In this document: positions 45,210 to 54,412 of the stretch, piece by piece
Layout of the letters: each line of letters begins with the position of its first letter
How positions within the stretch are numbered: position 1 is the stretch's first letter
NCBI RefSeq assembly: GCF_000720475.1
Contig: NZ_JOAP01000039.1
Coordinates: 4,033 to 68,032 of the forward strand
Length of the DNA stretch: 64,000 bases
From: Streptomyces aureocirculatus
Lineage (GTDB): Bacteria; Actinomycetota; Actinomycetes; Streptomycetales; Streptomycetaceae
Reading direction: 5' to 3'
Notes under the pieces: generated by a model
The model's database searches: none
What the model saw: only the letters and a program-made list of their open reading frames with translations
What the model was told of the DNA's origin: nothing
Program-made: the position numbers and the translations under genes

Positions 45210-46847
45210 TCAGGGGCCGTCGGCCCGCCTGCCCGGCAGCCTGCGGACCATCCGCGCGAGCCGCCGCCGCGCGACCGCCGCGACCCCGCGCACCCCGGGC
45301 GCGATCCGCACCGAGAGGTTCCCCGCCCGCGTCGCGTACGGCTGTACGAGCAGGACGCCGCGCCGCCCGCCCGGCACCACCGTGCGCCGCAGCAGACCGG
45401 GTCCCGGCACCGCGCGCGCCGTGGTCTCGCGTGCCGTGCCGTCGTCGAAGAGCAGCCGGAGCCGCAGGTCCCACACGTCGCCGTCGAGCGCGCCGAGGTC
45501 GACGCGCACCTCGGCGAGCCAGCTCCCGTCCAACTGCCCGGGGCCGAAAGCGGCCGTGCGCCGCAGACCGGGACGGCCGCCGCCCCGGTGCGTCAGCTCC
45601 ACGTCGACCACGCCGGGGCCCGCGGCGGCGACCCGCCCGTACAGCTCGTGCAGCCGCAGGCGCAGCACGCTGGTGCCCGCGCGCGGGCGCAGCTCCGCGT
45701 CGACCGTGAGCGGAAGCAGCCGCAGCGGCCGTACGAGGAGGTGGTCCAGGGTGACCTGGGGCAGGTCGGGCGACCAGACGGGGGTGTCGTCGGCGGCGCG
45801 CGCGTACGGCGGGACGAGCCGGGCCGGACGGGCCGCCACCTGCTTGAGGCGGTCCAGGTCGCGGGGCTCGGCGGCGGCCAGGACGACCCGGGCGATGACA
45901 CGTCCCGGCGCGGGCGCGGCCTCCAGGTCGGCGGCGTCGAACTCGGCGAGGTAGGCACGGGTGAGCGCCCACCACTCGCGCTGGTACTCCGGGCCGCGGG
46001 CCGTCAGCTCCCGCGTGTACATGCGCAGGCCGTGGTCGAGGAACTGGGCGCGGGCCGCCCGTGCCAGCAGCTTGTCGCCGCTCGCCGCGCCCCGCAGGAT
46101 CTCCACGGCCCGGCGGTGCGCGGTGATGCGGGCCCGCCAGTTGTCGATCCCCGCGCGGTCAAGGGAGATCGACAGCTTGGTGGCCGCACGCCGCACGTGC
46201 CACACGTACACGGTGTCGGGGACGAGGGCGATGCGCGGCGCGGCGGCCAGGACGCGGGCGCCGAAGACGAAGTCCTCGTAGAGGAACCGGCCTTCGGGGA
46301 AGCGGATGTCGTGGGCGCGCAGGAAGTCCGTGCGGTAGAGCTTGTTGACGCAGAGCGTGTCGTGGACGAGGTGCGGGCGCAGCTCGGGGCGGGCCACGAG
46401 CGCGGGCTTGCGGTACAGCTCGGGCTGCCAGGGCACTTCGCGCCCCGACGGCAGCTCGCGCCGCACGCACCGCCCGGAGGCGACCTCGGCGCCGTGCCCG
46501 AGCGCGGCGTCCAGGAGCGCCTGGGCGGCGCCGGGGGCCAGCACGTCGTCGCTGTCCAGGAACATCAGGTACGGCAGCCTGGCGGCGTCGATGCCGTCGT
46601 TGCGCGGGGCCCCGCAGCCGCCGCTGTTGACGGGCCGCCGGATCACCCGCACCCGGCGGTCCCGCGCGGCCAGTTCCGCGAGCACGGCGGGGGTGTCGTC
46701 CGTCGAACAGTCGTCCACCGCGATCACCTCGCCCACGGCGGGGCCCTGGGCGAGCGCGGAGCGCACCGCGTCGGCGATGTGCGGGGCGTCGTCGTAGCCG
46801 ATCACGACGACGGTGATCTGGGGCTCTTGGGGTGAGTTGCGGTCCAC
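45210..46847 (-). CDS. Family 2 glycosyltransferase with beta-rich C-terminal domain
   Basis: A 545-residue protein. The GT-A domain has ITVVVIGYDDAPHIADAV, VDDCSTDDTPAVLAEL, NSGGCGAPRNDGIDAA and the metal-binding DSDD in LMFLDSDDVLAPGA; NKLYRTDFLRAHDIRFPEGRFLYED is the acceptor-side block. The C-terminal 220 residues are beta-rich and resemble the tail of the 30645-32330 product. The two enzymes are therefore paralogues in two parts of the locus. The GTG at 46847 lacks a ribosome site; TAAAAT ends seven bases before it, so a leaderless transcript is possible. galE follows. Confidence 0.88.
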   Translation of the reverse strand: MDRNSPQEPQITVVVIGYDDAPHIADAVRSALAQGPAVGEVIAVDDCSTDDTPAVLAELAARDRRVRVIRRPVNSGGCGAPRNDGIDAARLPYLMFLDSDDVLAPGAAQALLDAALGHGAEVASGRCVRRELPSGREVPWQPELYRKPALVARPELRPHLVHDTLCVNKLYRTDFLRAHDIRFPEGRFLYEDFVFGARVLAAAPRIALVPDTVYVWHVRRAATKLSISLDRAGIDNWRARITAHRRAVEILRGAASGDKLLARAARAQFLDHGLRMYTRELTARGPEYQREWWALTRAYLAEFDAADLEAAPAPGRVIARVVLAAAEPRDLDRLKQVAARPARLVPPYARAADDTPVWSPDLPQVTLDHLLVRPLRLLPLTVDAELRPRAGTSVLRLRLHELYGRVAAAGPGVVDVELTHRGGGRPGLRRTAAFGPGQLDGSWLAEVRVDLGALDGDVWDLRLRLLFDDGTARETTARAVPGPGLLRRTVVPGGRRGVLLVQPYATRAGNLSVRIAPGVRGVAAVARRRLARMVRRLPGRRADGP

Positions 46848-46905
46848 GGGGGAAATTTTAGAGCTTGGCAGAATTTATCCGATTAGGAGTCTTCGTGGTC
46901 TTCGT

Positions 46906-46933
46906 CGGGAAGCTTGCCCTGGGCGCCTTCCCG
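46906..46933 (-). terminator. Hairpin after the GT-C-like membrane protein gene
   Basis: CGGGAAG (46906-46912) pairs with CTTCCCG (46927-46933) around a 14-base loop. It lies 67 bases beyond the stop codon of the minus-strand gene ending at 47000. Confidence 0.4.
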
Positions 46934-46999
46934 GACACCATCGCCTCACACGTCCCACCAGTCACTTTCGCCGCCCACATCCCATCGGTCACCTCCGCC

Positions 47000-48661
47000 T
47001 CATGACACCCCGCCCACCCGGGCGAGGATCTCGCCGGTGCGGGAGCTCCACGTCACCACCACCGCCTCGGGGGGCAGCCGTTGTTCCGGGGCGAGCAGCA
47101 GCCAGCGCACGTGGTACCGCTCGACGACGGCGGCGCGTTCGGCGGGCGTCGACGCCGGGTCGAGGTAGCGGCGCACCTCGTCCAGGCGCCGGTTGCGCAC
47201 CGACTCCTCGAGCGAGGCGTCCGGCCAGGCGGGCGCCACCAGGTTGACGCCGAACGCGGGGACCGAGCGCATGGGCCGGTAGCTGTCGGTCAGGACGACG
47301 TCGCCGCGGTCCATGTGCGCCGCCGCCCAGCCGTAGTCCGGCCAGCGCGGTGGCTGGGCGAAGCCGACCGGGTCGAGGGCGCGGGGCACCACGGCGCCCG
47401 CCTGGATCTGGAAGAACCCGGTGAACGCGCCGAGCGCGGTGGCCCCCGCGAGGGCGGCGCGGCGGGTGCCCCACGGGCGCGCGGCCGCCAGCTCGATCGC
47501 CAGGGCGAACTGCAGCGGGACCAGGGTCAGACCGAGGATGCGGCCGTAGGTGTAGTGGCCGCTGAGCCAGCCGTAGCCGACGACCGCGCAGTCCAGGGCG
47601 AACATCACGACCAGCGGGTCCTTGTGGTCCTTGCGCCACCGCAGGTACAGGGCGGGCAGGCCGAGGGCGGCGAGCCAGAAGCGCTCGGGCATGTCGGTGT
47701 ACAACTGCCGGTGGATCCAGTCGACGGACTGGTCCCCGACCAGGGTCAGCGGGTTGAAGTACGGCCAGGTCGTGGCCACCGCGAGGGCGGTGAGGCCGGT
47801 GAGCGCCCACATCAGCGGCACCCGCAGCCCCGCCCTCACACCGTCCCGCAGCGCCCGCCCGCACTGCGGCACGGCGAAGGCGGTCACACCGATCACCGCC
47901 GCCACCGACGTGATCGGGTGGATCAGCAGGATCAGCCCGCACAGCGCGCCGAGCCCCAGGTGGGTCGGCGCGCCGCGCCGGGACCTGGCGGCCGTGCCCG
48001 CCCACGCCCAGGCCCAGAACATCAGCGCGATGCCGAACGTCGACGGGTAGCCGAGGTTGCCCGTCATCGACATCAGGCCGAGGTAACCGCTCCACCAGGC
48101 CATCCGTGTGCCCCAGAGCAGCACCATCGCGAACAGGGCGAGCACGGGGGCCCAGGGGCGCGGTGTGAGGACACGGACGAAGCGGCCGATGCCGGTGAGC
48201 AGCACGAGCAGGTTCAGCGGCCCGGAGAGCTTGACGACCTGCCAGCCCGCGAGGCCCGTCGCCTCGGCGAGCAGTGCCTGCGCGACGGCGTACGGCGAGT
48301 AGTACGCGCTGCCGTCGCCCGGCAGGTCCGCCATCGGGTGGGCCGGGTGCAGCAGGTCGTCCTTGAGCCGCTCGACGACCGCCGCGTGCTGCCCGAAGTC
48401 GCAGCAGATCGGGACCCGCCAGTAGGCGAGCGACATCACGAGCCAGAAGAGCCCGCCGAGCAGGAGGTAGGGGCTCGGCCGCCACCGCACCCCGAACCCG
48501 GACGCGGTGGCCCCGAGCGAGACCCGCCGCCACGCCGCACCCGCGCCTCCCGCCGCGCCCGCACCCGCGGCGACGGTGTCCGTGCCCGCACCCGGCGCGG
48601 GCGCGGGTGCCGCGGGCGCGGACGACTCTGCGGCGGGTGACGGTCTGATCGGCGCCGTCAC
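47000..48661 (-). CDS. Polytopic membrane protein, GT-C glycosyltransferase-like
   Basis: A 553-residue protein with an Ala/Pro/Gly-rich 45-residue start, ten or more membrane segments and a soluble C-terminal part. It is a paralogue of the product of 28970-30553. Shared motifs are LKDDLLHPAHPMADLPG.. with YYSPY, LLTGIGRFVRVLTP, SGYLGLMS, YPSTFGIALMFW, LLIHPITSVAAV and GHYTYGRILG. The large first outer loop and lack of other domains fit a lipid-sugar-dependent transferase. The GTG at 48661 overlaps the stop of the polymerase-like gene as GTGA, so it is co-translated with it. Confidence 0.75.
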   Translation of the reverse strand: MTAPIRPSPAAESSAPAAPAPAPGAGTDTVAAGAGAAGGAGAAWRRVSLGATASGFGVRWRPSPYLLLGGLFWLVMSLAYWRVPICCDFGQHAAVVERLKDDLLHPAHPMADLPGDGSAYYSPYAVAQALLAEATGLAGWQVVKLSGPLNLLVLLTGIGRFVRVLTPRPWAPVLALFAMVLLWGTRMAWWSGYLGLMSMTGNLGYPSTFGIALMFWAWAWAGTAARSRRGAPTHLGLGALCGLILLIHPITSVAAVIGVTAFAVPQCGRALRDGVRAGLRVPLMWALTGLTALAVATTWPYFNPLTLVGDQSVDWIHRQLYTDMPERFWLAALGLPALYLRWRKDHKDPLVVMFALDCAVVGYGWLSGHYTYGRILGLTLVPLQFALAIELAAARPWGTRRAALAGATALGAFTGFFQIQAGAVVPRALDPVGFAQPPRWPDYGWAAAHMDRGDVVLTDSYRPMRSVPAFGVNLVAPAWPDASLEESVRNRRLDEVRRYLDPASTPAERAAVVERYHVRWLLLAPEQRLPPEAVVVTWSSRTGEILARVGGVS

Positions 48662-51600
48662 CGCATCAGCCTGTCCGCGACGCGGCCCGCGGCGCGCCCG
48701 TCGTCCAGGTCGCAGTACGCCTCGCGGAACGCCGCGTACGCGTCCGCGTGCCGTCCGGTGACGGCGTCGAGGCCGCGCAGGGCGTCGACGACCTCGGTGG
48801 TGGAGGTGAGCAGCGGGCCCGGTGCGCTGTTCTCGAAGTCGAGGTAGAAGCCGCGGACGGTGTCGCGGTAGTGCTCCAGGTCGTAGGCGTGGAAGAGCAT
48901 CGGGCGGCCGGTGTGGGCGAAGTCGAACATCAGGGACGAGTAGTCGGTGATCAGCACGTCGGCCACCAACAGGAGTTCGGTGGCGCGCGGGTGGGTGGTG
49001 ACGTCGCGGACGAACGGTGCCCGGGCGCCGGGGAGACGTCCCGACGTCAGCGGGTGTCTGCGTACGAGCAGGACGTGGTCGTCGCCGATGCCGTCCTCGA
49101 CGGCGCCGAGGTCGAGGGCGGGGTCGTGGCGGTAGCGGCCGGGGCCGAAGCCGAGGTGGTCGCGGTAGGTGGGCGCGTACAGGACGACACGGCGGTCGGG
49201 GGGCAGGCCCAGTTCGCGCCGGACGCGCTCGGCGACCTTGTCGCGGTCGTCGGCGAACAGCACGTCGTTGCGCGGCGATCCGGCTTCGAGGACCTCGCCG
49301 TCGTAGGCGAGGGCGCGGCCCAGGTGTGGCGTCGCGAAGCGGCTGGGGGAGACCAGGACGTTCCACTGCGCGGCCAGGCGCGGCAGTCGGTCGAGGTGGC
49401 CGTGGTCGGCGTACAGGGTGTCGGTGAGGTCGGTGCCGATGCGCTTGAGGGGGGTGCCGTGCCAGGTCTGGACGACGGTCTGGCCCTCACTGCGCCGGAA
49501 GAAGTCCGGCAGGTGCCCCGCGGTGACGATGCGGCGGCAGCGGGCCAGGGCCTCGTGGAACTCGGCGCTGTGCTCGGCCACGCCGTGCGCCCCCGCGGGC
49601 ACCCGGGTCTGCTGGTCCTGGGTGACCCACAGGTGCTCGACCTCGGCGCCGCGCCGCACCAGCTCCTCGTGGACGGCGCGCGGCGAGTCGCCGTCGAAGT
49701 ACAGGACGGCGTCCCGCAGCGCCCTCGCGCGCTCGCGCGGGTAGTGCTCGGTACGCAGTCGGTGGCGCCGGTACGCACCGCGTTCGGTGGGCGCGAGGAC
49801 CGACCGGGCGTCGATCACGAGCCGGTCGCCGAAGCGCCGGTCGGCGGTGAACTGCCGCCCCTGGAGCACCTGGTGGAACGGCAGCCCGGCCCCCGTCGAC
49901 GCGAGCACCCGTACCGGAACGCCCGCCCCGCTGTTCTCCACCTCGCGCAGGAACACATACCAGCGGCCTTCCCGCAGCACCCCGCCCCCGGGCGCCACCA
50001 CCGCGCGGAACCGGTCGCCGGTCAGCTCCACCGGCACCGTCACCTCGTCGTCGCGGCCGCTGTGCCGCAGGACGAGATCGGCCGAGGGCCAGCTCGCCTC
50101 GGTGGCGGAGCCCTCGATCTCCAGGGTGCCGTCGGCGGTCCACACGACCCGGTCCGCGATGGGCCGCCGGGTCAGCTCCACCACCAGGTTGCCGCGGTCG
50201 TCGGCGGTGGTGCACAGCTCACGGCCCGGCCGGGTCGCGTACCGTCCCGGCGGCAGGTCCGTGACGGCCGCGAGGGGCAGCGTCGAGCCGTCGGGGAGTT
50301 CGAGTGCGGCCTGCCAGCGGTCGCTGTGCGGCGGCTCGACCTGGGCGGGGGCGTGGTGCGGGGCGGGCGGCACGGCCTCCAGGTCGGGGAGGTGGAGGCG
50401 GGCCTCGAAGCGGTCGTCGACGACGGCGACCGGGAAGTCGAGGCGGACACCGCAGGAGTGGGTGAGGCGCAGCGCCCTGGGACGGGCGTGCCCCGGCAGG
50501 CTGCCGGTGAGCACCACGTCGCCGCCGTGCCCGCGATGGCCCTCGACGCGGGCCGCGTACTCCTGTACGCGCAGCACGAGCCGGCCCTTGCTGAAGCCGA
50601 GCACCACACGCATCCCGTCGCCGAGGTCGTGCACCAGGGACTGGGTGCGGGAGCCGTCCCGGGCGCGGACGGCGGCGCGGCGCACGACGCCGTGGCCCGC
50701 GACGACCACGCCGAGCAGCCAGTTGCCGGGCCGCCACTTGCCGCCGGTCCTCAGCCGCTGCGGGTCGACGGTCATCTCGAAGCCGGACAGGTCGTAGCAG
50801 TGCAGTTGCTGCCCGGAATCCTCGGTGGCCTCGGGCGCGGGCACGGTCCTGGCAGGCACCCACCGGTACCGGCCCCTGCTGTGCGCCGCCTTGAGCAGCC
50901 CGGTCTTCACCGACTGCGCGGGCCGGGCCGCGTCCAGGTTGTGCAGGTGCGCGTAGCCGCTGATCCGCAGCAGCCCGTCCGCGCCCCAGCGCGCCTCGCC
51001 GAGGCGCGCCACGGCGGGCAGTTCGTCGCGGCCGAGCCGGGCGATCTCGGGGGGAAGGTCTGCCAACCCCGGGTACTCGGCGTACTTGCGCACGGCGCCG
51101 CGCACCGCGAACGTGCCCTTGCCGCCGCGCCGTTCGTGGTCGAGCAGTTCGATCAGCTCACCGGTGCGCCGCTCCCGCACCAGGTGCCACTTCACGCGCA
51201 GATCCACCGGGAGTTGCCGCAGGATCTCCGGGTCCGCCGCGCGCAGGAAGTCGGCGGTGCCCTCCAGGAACGCCGCCCGGTACTCGGGGCCGCCCATCGG
51301 CAGCCCCTCCAGGAAGTACACGAAGTCGTCGCGCAGGCACGAGACGTCGTACGTGGACTTCAGCTCGGGCGCCTGTCCGGCCAGGAAGGTGCTGACGTGG
51401 GCGCAGGCCGCGATGCGGTCCCGCACGCCCTTGACGTCGGTGCGCCGCCGGGTGATCGAGCCCTCGCGCACCCGCCAGTAGTAGACGTGGTCGTTGAGCA
51501 CGTCCACACAGGAGGCTAGGAAGTGCGCCGGGATCATCACCGGGGTGTCCTCGTAGAGCCGTCCCTCGGGGAACTCGAAGCCGTGCCGGTCCCAGAAGGC

Positions 51601-52101
51601 GCGCCGGAAGACCTTGTTCCAGGCAACGCGGTCGGCGAGCAGGGCCAGGTCACGGCTGATGTGGGTACGGGTGCGCGGCGCGGTGAGCCACTGGTACTGC
51701 CAGGCCTGTGAGCGGCCGCGTTCGGTGAGGCGCCAGACGTTGCCGCTGGCGAAGTCGGAGCCGCTGGCGTCCAGGCTCGCGATCAGGCGGGCGTAGGCGT
51801 CGTGCGGCACGATGTCGTCGCTGTCCACGAACGTGAGGTACTCGGCGCTCGGATGGGCGTGCCGCACCCCGGTGTTGCGGGCGGCGCTCAGGCCCGCGTT
51901 GGGCTGGCGGACATAGACGAAGCGGGGGTCGCGGGTGGCGAATTCACGCGCGATGCGCGGACTGGAGTCGGTGGAGCCGTCGTCGACGAGGACGGCTTCG
52001 ATGCCGCCGTCCAGAGTCTGCCGGGCGATCGACTCAAGGCACTCCTGCAGAAACTCCTCGACGTTGTAGATGGGCACGACGACGGTGAGTCGGGGCTGCA
52101 C
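48658..52101 (-). CDS. GT2 and CDP-glycerol-type polymerase fusion, 1147 residues
   Basis: Three regions are visible. Residues 1-230 are an active-looking GT2 domain (RLTVVVPIYNVEEFLQECL, VDDGSTDSSPRIA, FVDSDDIVPHDAY). Residues 350-780 are a long beta-rich middle with several RWVPART/LVLRVQEY-like strand runs. Residues 800-1147 are a TagF-like glycerophosphotransferase (VVQTWHGTPLKRIG, SPRNDVLFADD, VVLYAPTYRDH, VLITDYSSLMFDFA). One chain could thus transfer a sugar and a glycerol- or ribitol-phosphate unit in turn. The GTG at 52101 is preceded by AAAGG. It opens the minus-strand operon with the GT-C-like gene and is divergent from the next polymerase gene. Confidence 0.9.
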   Translation of the reverse strand: MQPRLTVVVPIYNVEEFLQECLESIARQTLDGGIEAVLVDDGSTDSSPRIAREFATRDPRFVYVRQPNAGLSAARNTGVRHAHPSAEYLTFVDSDDIVPHDAYARLIASLDASGSDFASGNVWRLTERGRSQAWQYQWLTAPRTRTHISRDLALLADRVAWNKVFRRAFWDRHGFEFPEGRLYEDTPVMIPAHFLASCVDVLNDHVYYWRVREGSITRRRTDVKGVRDRIAACAHVSTFLAGQAPELKSTYDVSCLRDDFVYFLEGLPMGGPEYRAAFLEGTADFLRAADPEILRQLPVDLRVKWHLVRERRTGELIELLDHERRGGKGTFAVRGAVRKYAEYPGLADLPPEIARLGRDELPAVARLGEARWGADGLLRISGYAHLHNLDAARPAQSVKTGLLKAAHSRGRYRWVPARTVPAPEATEDSGQQLHCYDLSGFEMTVDPQRLRTGGKWRPGNWLLGVVVAGHGVVRRAAVRARDGSRTQSLVHDLGDGMRVVLGFSKGRLVLRVQEYAARVEGHRGHGGDVVLTGSLPGHARPRALRLTHSCGVRLDFPVAVVDDRFEARLHLPDLEAVPPAPHHAPAQVEPPHSDRWQAALELPDGSTLPLAAVTDLPPGRYATRPGRELCTTADDRGNLVVELTRRPIADRVVWTADGTLEIEGSATEASWPSADLVLRHSGRDDEVTVPVELTGDRFRAVVAPGGGVLREGRWYVFLREVENSGAGVPVRVLASTGAGLPFHQVLQGRQFTADRRFGDRLVIDARSVLAPTERGAYRRHRLRTEHYPRERARALRDAVLYFDGDSPRAVHEELVRRGAEVEHLWVTQDQQTRVPAGAHGVAEHSAEFHEALARCRRIVTAGHLPDFFRRSEGQTVVQTWHGTPLKRIGTDLTDTLYADHGHLDRLPRLAAQWNVLVSPSRFATPHLGRALAYDGEVLEAGSPRNDVLFADDRDKVAERVRRELGLPPDRRVVLYAPTYRDHLGFGPGRYRHDPALDLGAVEDGIGDDHVLLVRRHPLTSGRLPGARAPFVRDVTTHPRATELLLVADVLITDYSSLMFDFAHTGRPMLFHAYDLEHYRDTVRGFYLDFENSAPGPLLTSTTEVVDALRGLDAVTGRHADAYAAFREAYCDLDDGRAAGRVADRLMR

Positions 52102-52243
52102 GGCGACCGGCCTTTCGTAGGAGTAAGGGTGGCGTTACGACCTATTACGGGCGTATTCACCCTTTTTGCCCGACTCGATCAACTTCCGTGCCCCCGCTCA
52201 CCCCATCGAGGTGCCTGATCACCCCATCGAGTGAGGCTCGGTC

Positions 52244-52273
52244 TTCGACACAGCGTGCGCATCTGGCTACGGT
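52244..52273 (+). promoter_or_regulatory. Probable promoter giving a leaderless transcript
   Basis: TTCGAC (52244-52249) and TACGGT (52268-52273) are 18 bases apart. The -10 element ends eight bases before the ATG at 52282, so transcription would start at or next to the start codon. No ribosome site is present. Confidence 0.5.
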
Positions 52274-52281
52274 CGGTACTC

Positions 52282-54366
52282 ATGCCGTATTTCTCAGTCG
52301 TCGTACCCGCCCACCGCGTCCAGGGGTATCTCCGGGAGTGCCTGGAGTCCGTGCTCGACCAGTCCTTCACGGACCTCGAACTGGTCGTCGTCGACGACGA
52401 CTCGCCGGACGCGGGGGCCGCGATCGCCGCGGAGTATGCGCAGCGCGACCCCCGGGTGCAACTCGTCCGCCTCCCCGAGCGGCGGGGCACCGGCGCCGCC
52501 CGCGACACCGGCGCCGAGCGCGCCACCGGCGAGTGGCTGCTGTTCCTCGACGGCGACGACATCCTGCTCCCCGGCGCGCTCGCCGCCCTGAGCGAGGCGC
52601 TGCGCGGCCCCGCCGAAGGCGTCGACGTGCTGCTCTTCGGCCACGACCGCGTCGACTGGTGGGAGACGGTGCGCCGCCCGGCCGGCGAGGACGTCACCGG
52701 CGATCCGCTCGCCGTGACCGTCGCCGCCTGGAACCGCGTCGTGCGCCGTTCCTTCTGGTCCGCGCACGCGCTCGCCTTCTCCGCGGGCCCCTACGAGGAC
52801 GTGGTGCCGGTGCACCAGGCGACCCTGGCCGCCGGGGAGCGCGTCGGCGCGCTCGACCGGGTGTGCGTGCGCTGGCGCGAGCGGCGCGGCGGCAGCTTCG
52901 CGAAGTCACCGGGCCGGGCGCACTTCGCGGTCATCGGGCGGTACGAGGAGCTGTTCGCCGCGGGCACCGAGGTGACGGCACGCCTCTTCCCGTGCGCCGT
53001 CGAGCACATCCTGGCCGTCCTCGACGACCCGGGCCGCATCCCGCCCGGCGACCGCGCCGCGTACTTCCGGGCGGCCGCCGCCATGCTGCGCGCCCACCGC
53101 CCCGGCGGCTACGTCACGGTGACCGACCGGCAGCGCGCCCTGCTGTCCGGCTCGTACTCCACCTACCGGTCCCTCGCCCGCGCGGGCGGCCGCATGAAGG
53201 CCGTCCGCTCCGCGCTCGCCCGCCGCAAGAAGGCCGTCCGCGCCCGCGCCATGCGCGTCACCTACCGCGCCGACCTGCGCCGCTCCCTCGACCCGCATCT
53301 TGCCGTCTACGGCGCCTACTGGAACCGCGCCGTGAGCTGCAACCCGGCCGCCATCCACGCCAAGGCCCGCGAGCTCGCCCCGCACATCCGCGGTGTGTGG
53401 GTGGTGTCGAGCCGCCACAAGCACCGGGTACCGCCCGGCGTCGAGTACGTCATCGAGGGCTCGCGGCGCTACTGGCAGGCGATGGCCCGCGCCACATACC
53501 TCGTCAACAACTCCTCCTTCCCCGGCGGCTTCACCAAACGCCCCGGCCAGATCTACCTCCAGACCCACCACGGCACGCCCCTGAAGAAGATGGGCCTCGA
53601 CCAGCGCCGCTACCCCGCGGGCACGCACGGCATCAGCTTCCAGAAGGTCCTCGACCACACCGACCAGTGGGACTACAGCCTGTCCGCGAACCCGCACTCC
53701 ACCGAGGTGTGGGAACGCGTGTACCCGGCGGCGTACCAGGCCCTGGAGGCGGGCTACCCCCGCAACGACGTGTACTTCACGGCAGGACCCGACGACACCG
53801 CCAAGATCCGCGCCGACCTCGGCATCCGCCCCGGCGTGCGTGCCCTGCTGTACGCCCCTACGCACCGCGACTACCAGAAGGGCTTCCTGCCCCGCCTCGA
53901 CCTGGAGCGGTTCGCGGCGGCGCTCGGCCCCGACCATGTCGTCCTGGTCCGCGCCCACTACTTCTACGGCGCCGACGCGGGCCTCGCCGCACACCCGAAC
54001 CTGATCGACGTCACCGGGCACGCGCGCGTGGAGGACCTGTGCCTGGCCGCCGACGCGCTGATCACCGACTACTCCTCCCTGATGTTCGACTACGCCTGCC
54101 TGGACCGCCCGATCGTCACCTACGCCCCCGACTGGCAGGCCTACCGCCTGGCCCGCGGCACCTACTTCGACGTCCTGTCGGGCCGCCCCGGCGAGACACC
54201 GGGCGCACTCGCGACGACCCAGGACGAGCTGACCGGGCTCTTCCGCGACGGCGGCTGGGACACGGAGGAGACGACGCGCCTGCGCACGGCGTTCCGGGCG
54301 CGGTTCTGCCCGTACGACGACGGAAGAGCCGCCGAGCGGGTGGTGCGGCGGCTCTTCCTTTCCTGA
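52282..54366 (+). CDS. GT2 and CDP-glycerol-type polymerase fusion, 694 residues
   Basis: The N-terminal GT2 domain has PYFSVVVPAHRVQGYLRECL, VVDDDSPDAGAAI and an intact metal-binding LFLDGDDILLPGA. The C-terminal TagF-like part (about 340-690) has LQTHHGTPLKKMG, GYPRNDVYF, LLYAPTHRDYQ and ALITDYSSLMFDYA. The C-terminal half is closely similar to the product of 32327-34651 along its whole length (for example AYWNRAVSCNPAA against AYWDRGVACNPAA). The two are duplicates in which only this one kept a full GT2 active site. The ATG at 52282 is chosen from the conserved start; an upstream start at 52231 would read through the promoter. Confidence 0.9.
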   Translation: MPYFSVVVPAHRVQGYLRECLESVLDQSFTDLELVVVDDDSPDAGAAIAAEYAQRDPRVQLVRLPERRGTGAARDTGAERATGEWLLFLDGDDILLPGALAALSEALRGPAEGVDVLLFGHDRVDWWETVRRPAGEDVTGDPLAVTVAAWNRVVRRSFWSAHALAFSAGPYEDVVPVHQATLAAGERVGALDRVCVRWRERRGGSFAKSPGRAHFAVIGRYEELFAAGTEVTARLFPCAVEHILAVLDDPGRIPPGDRAAYFRAAAAMLRAHRPGGYVTVTDRQRALLSGSYSTYRSLARAGGRMKAVRSALARRKKAVRARAMRVTYRADLRRSLDPHLAVYGAYWNRAVSCNPAAIHAKARELAPHIRGVWVVSSRHKHRVPPGVEYVIEGSRRYWQAMARATYLVNNSSFPGGFTKRPGQIYLQTHHGTPLKKMGLDQRRYPAGTHGISFQKVLDHTDQWDYSLSANPHSTEVWERVYPAAYQALEAGYPRNDVYFTAGPDDTAKIRADLGIRPGVRALLYAPTHRDYQKGFLPRLDLERFAAALGPDHVVLVRAHYFYGADAGLAAHPNLIDVTGHARVEDLCLAADALITDYSSLMFDYACLDRPIVTYAPDWQAYRLARGTYFDVLSGRPGETPGALATTQDELTGLFRDGGWDTEETTRLRTAFRARFCPYDDGRAAERVVRRLFLS

Positions 54367-54370
54367 ACCT

Positions 54371-54391
54371 GCTCCGGTCGGTTTTCGGAGC
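54371..54391. terminator. Small hairpin between converging genes
   Basis: GCTCCG (54371-54376) pairs with CGGAGC (54386-54391) just after the polymerase stop; the loop contains TTTT. The stem is short, so the assignment is tentative. Confidence 0.35.
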
Positions 54392-54412
54392 GGGCGGGCT
54401 CAGTCGGCGGGC

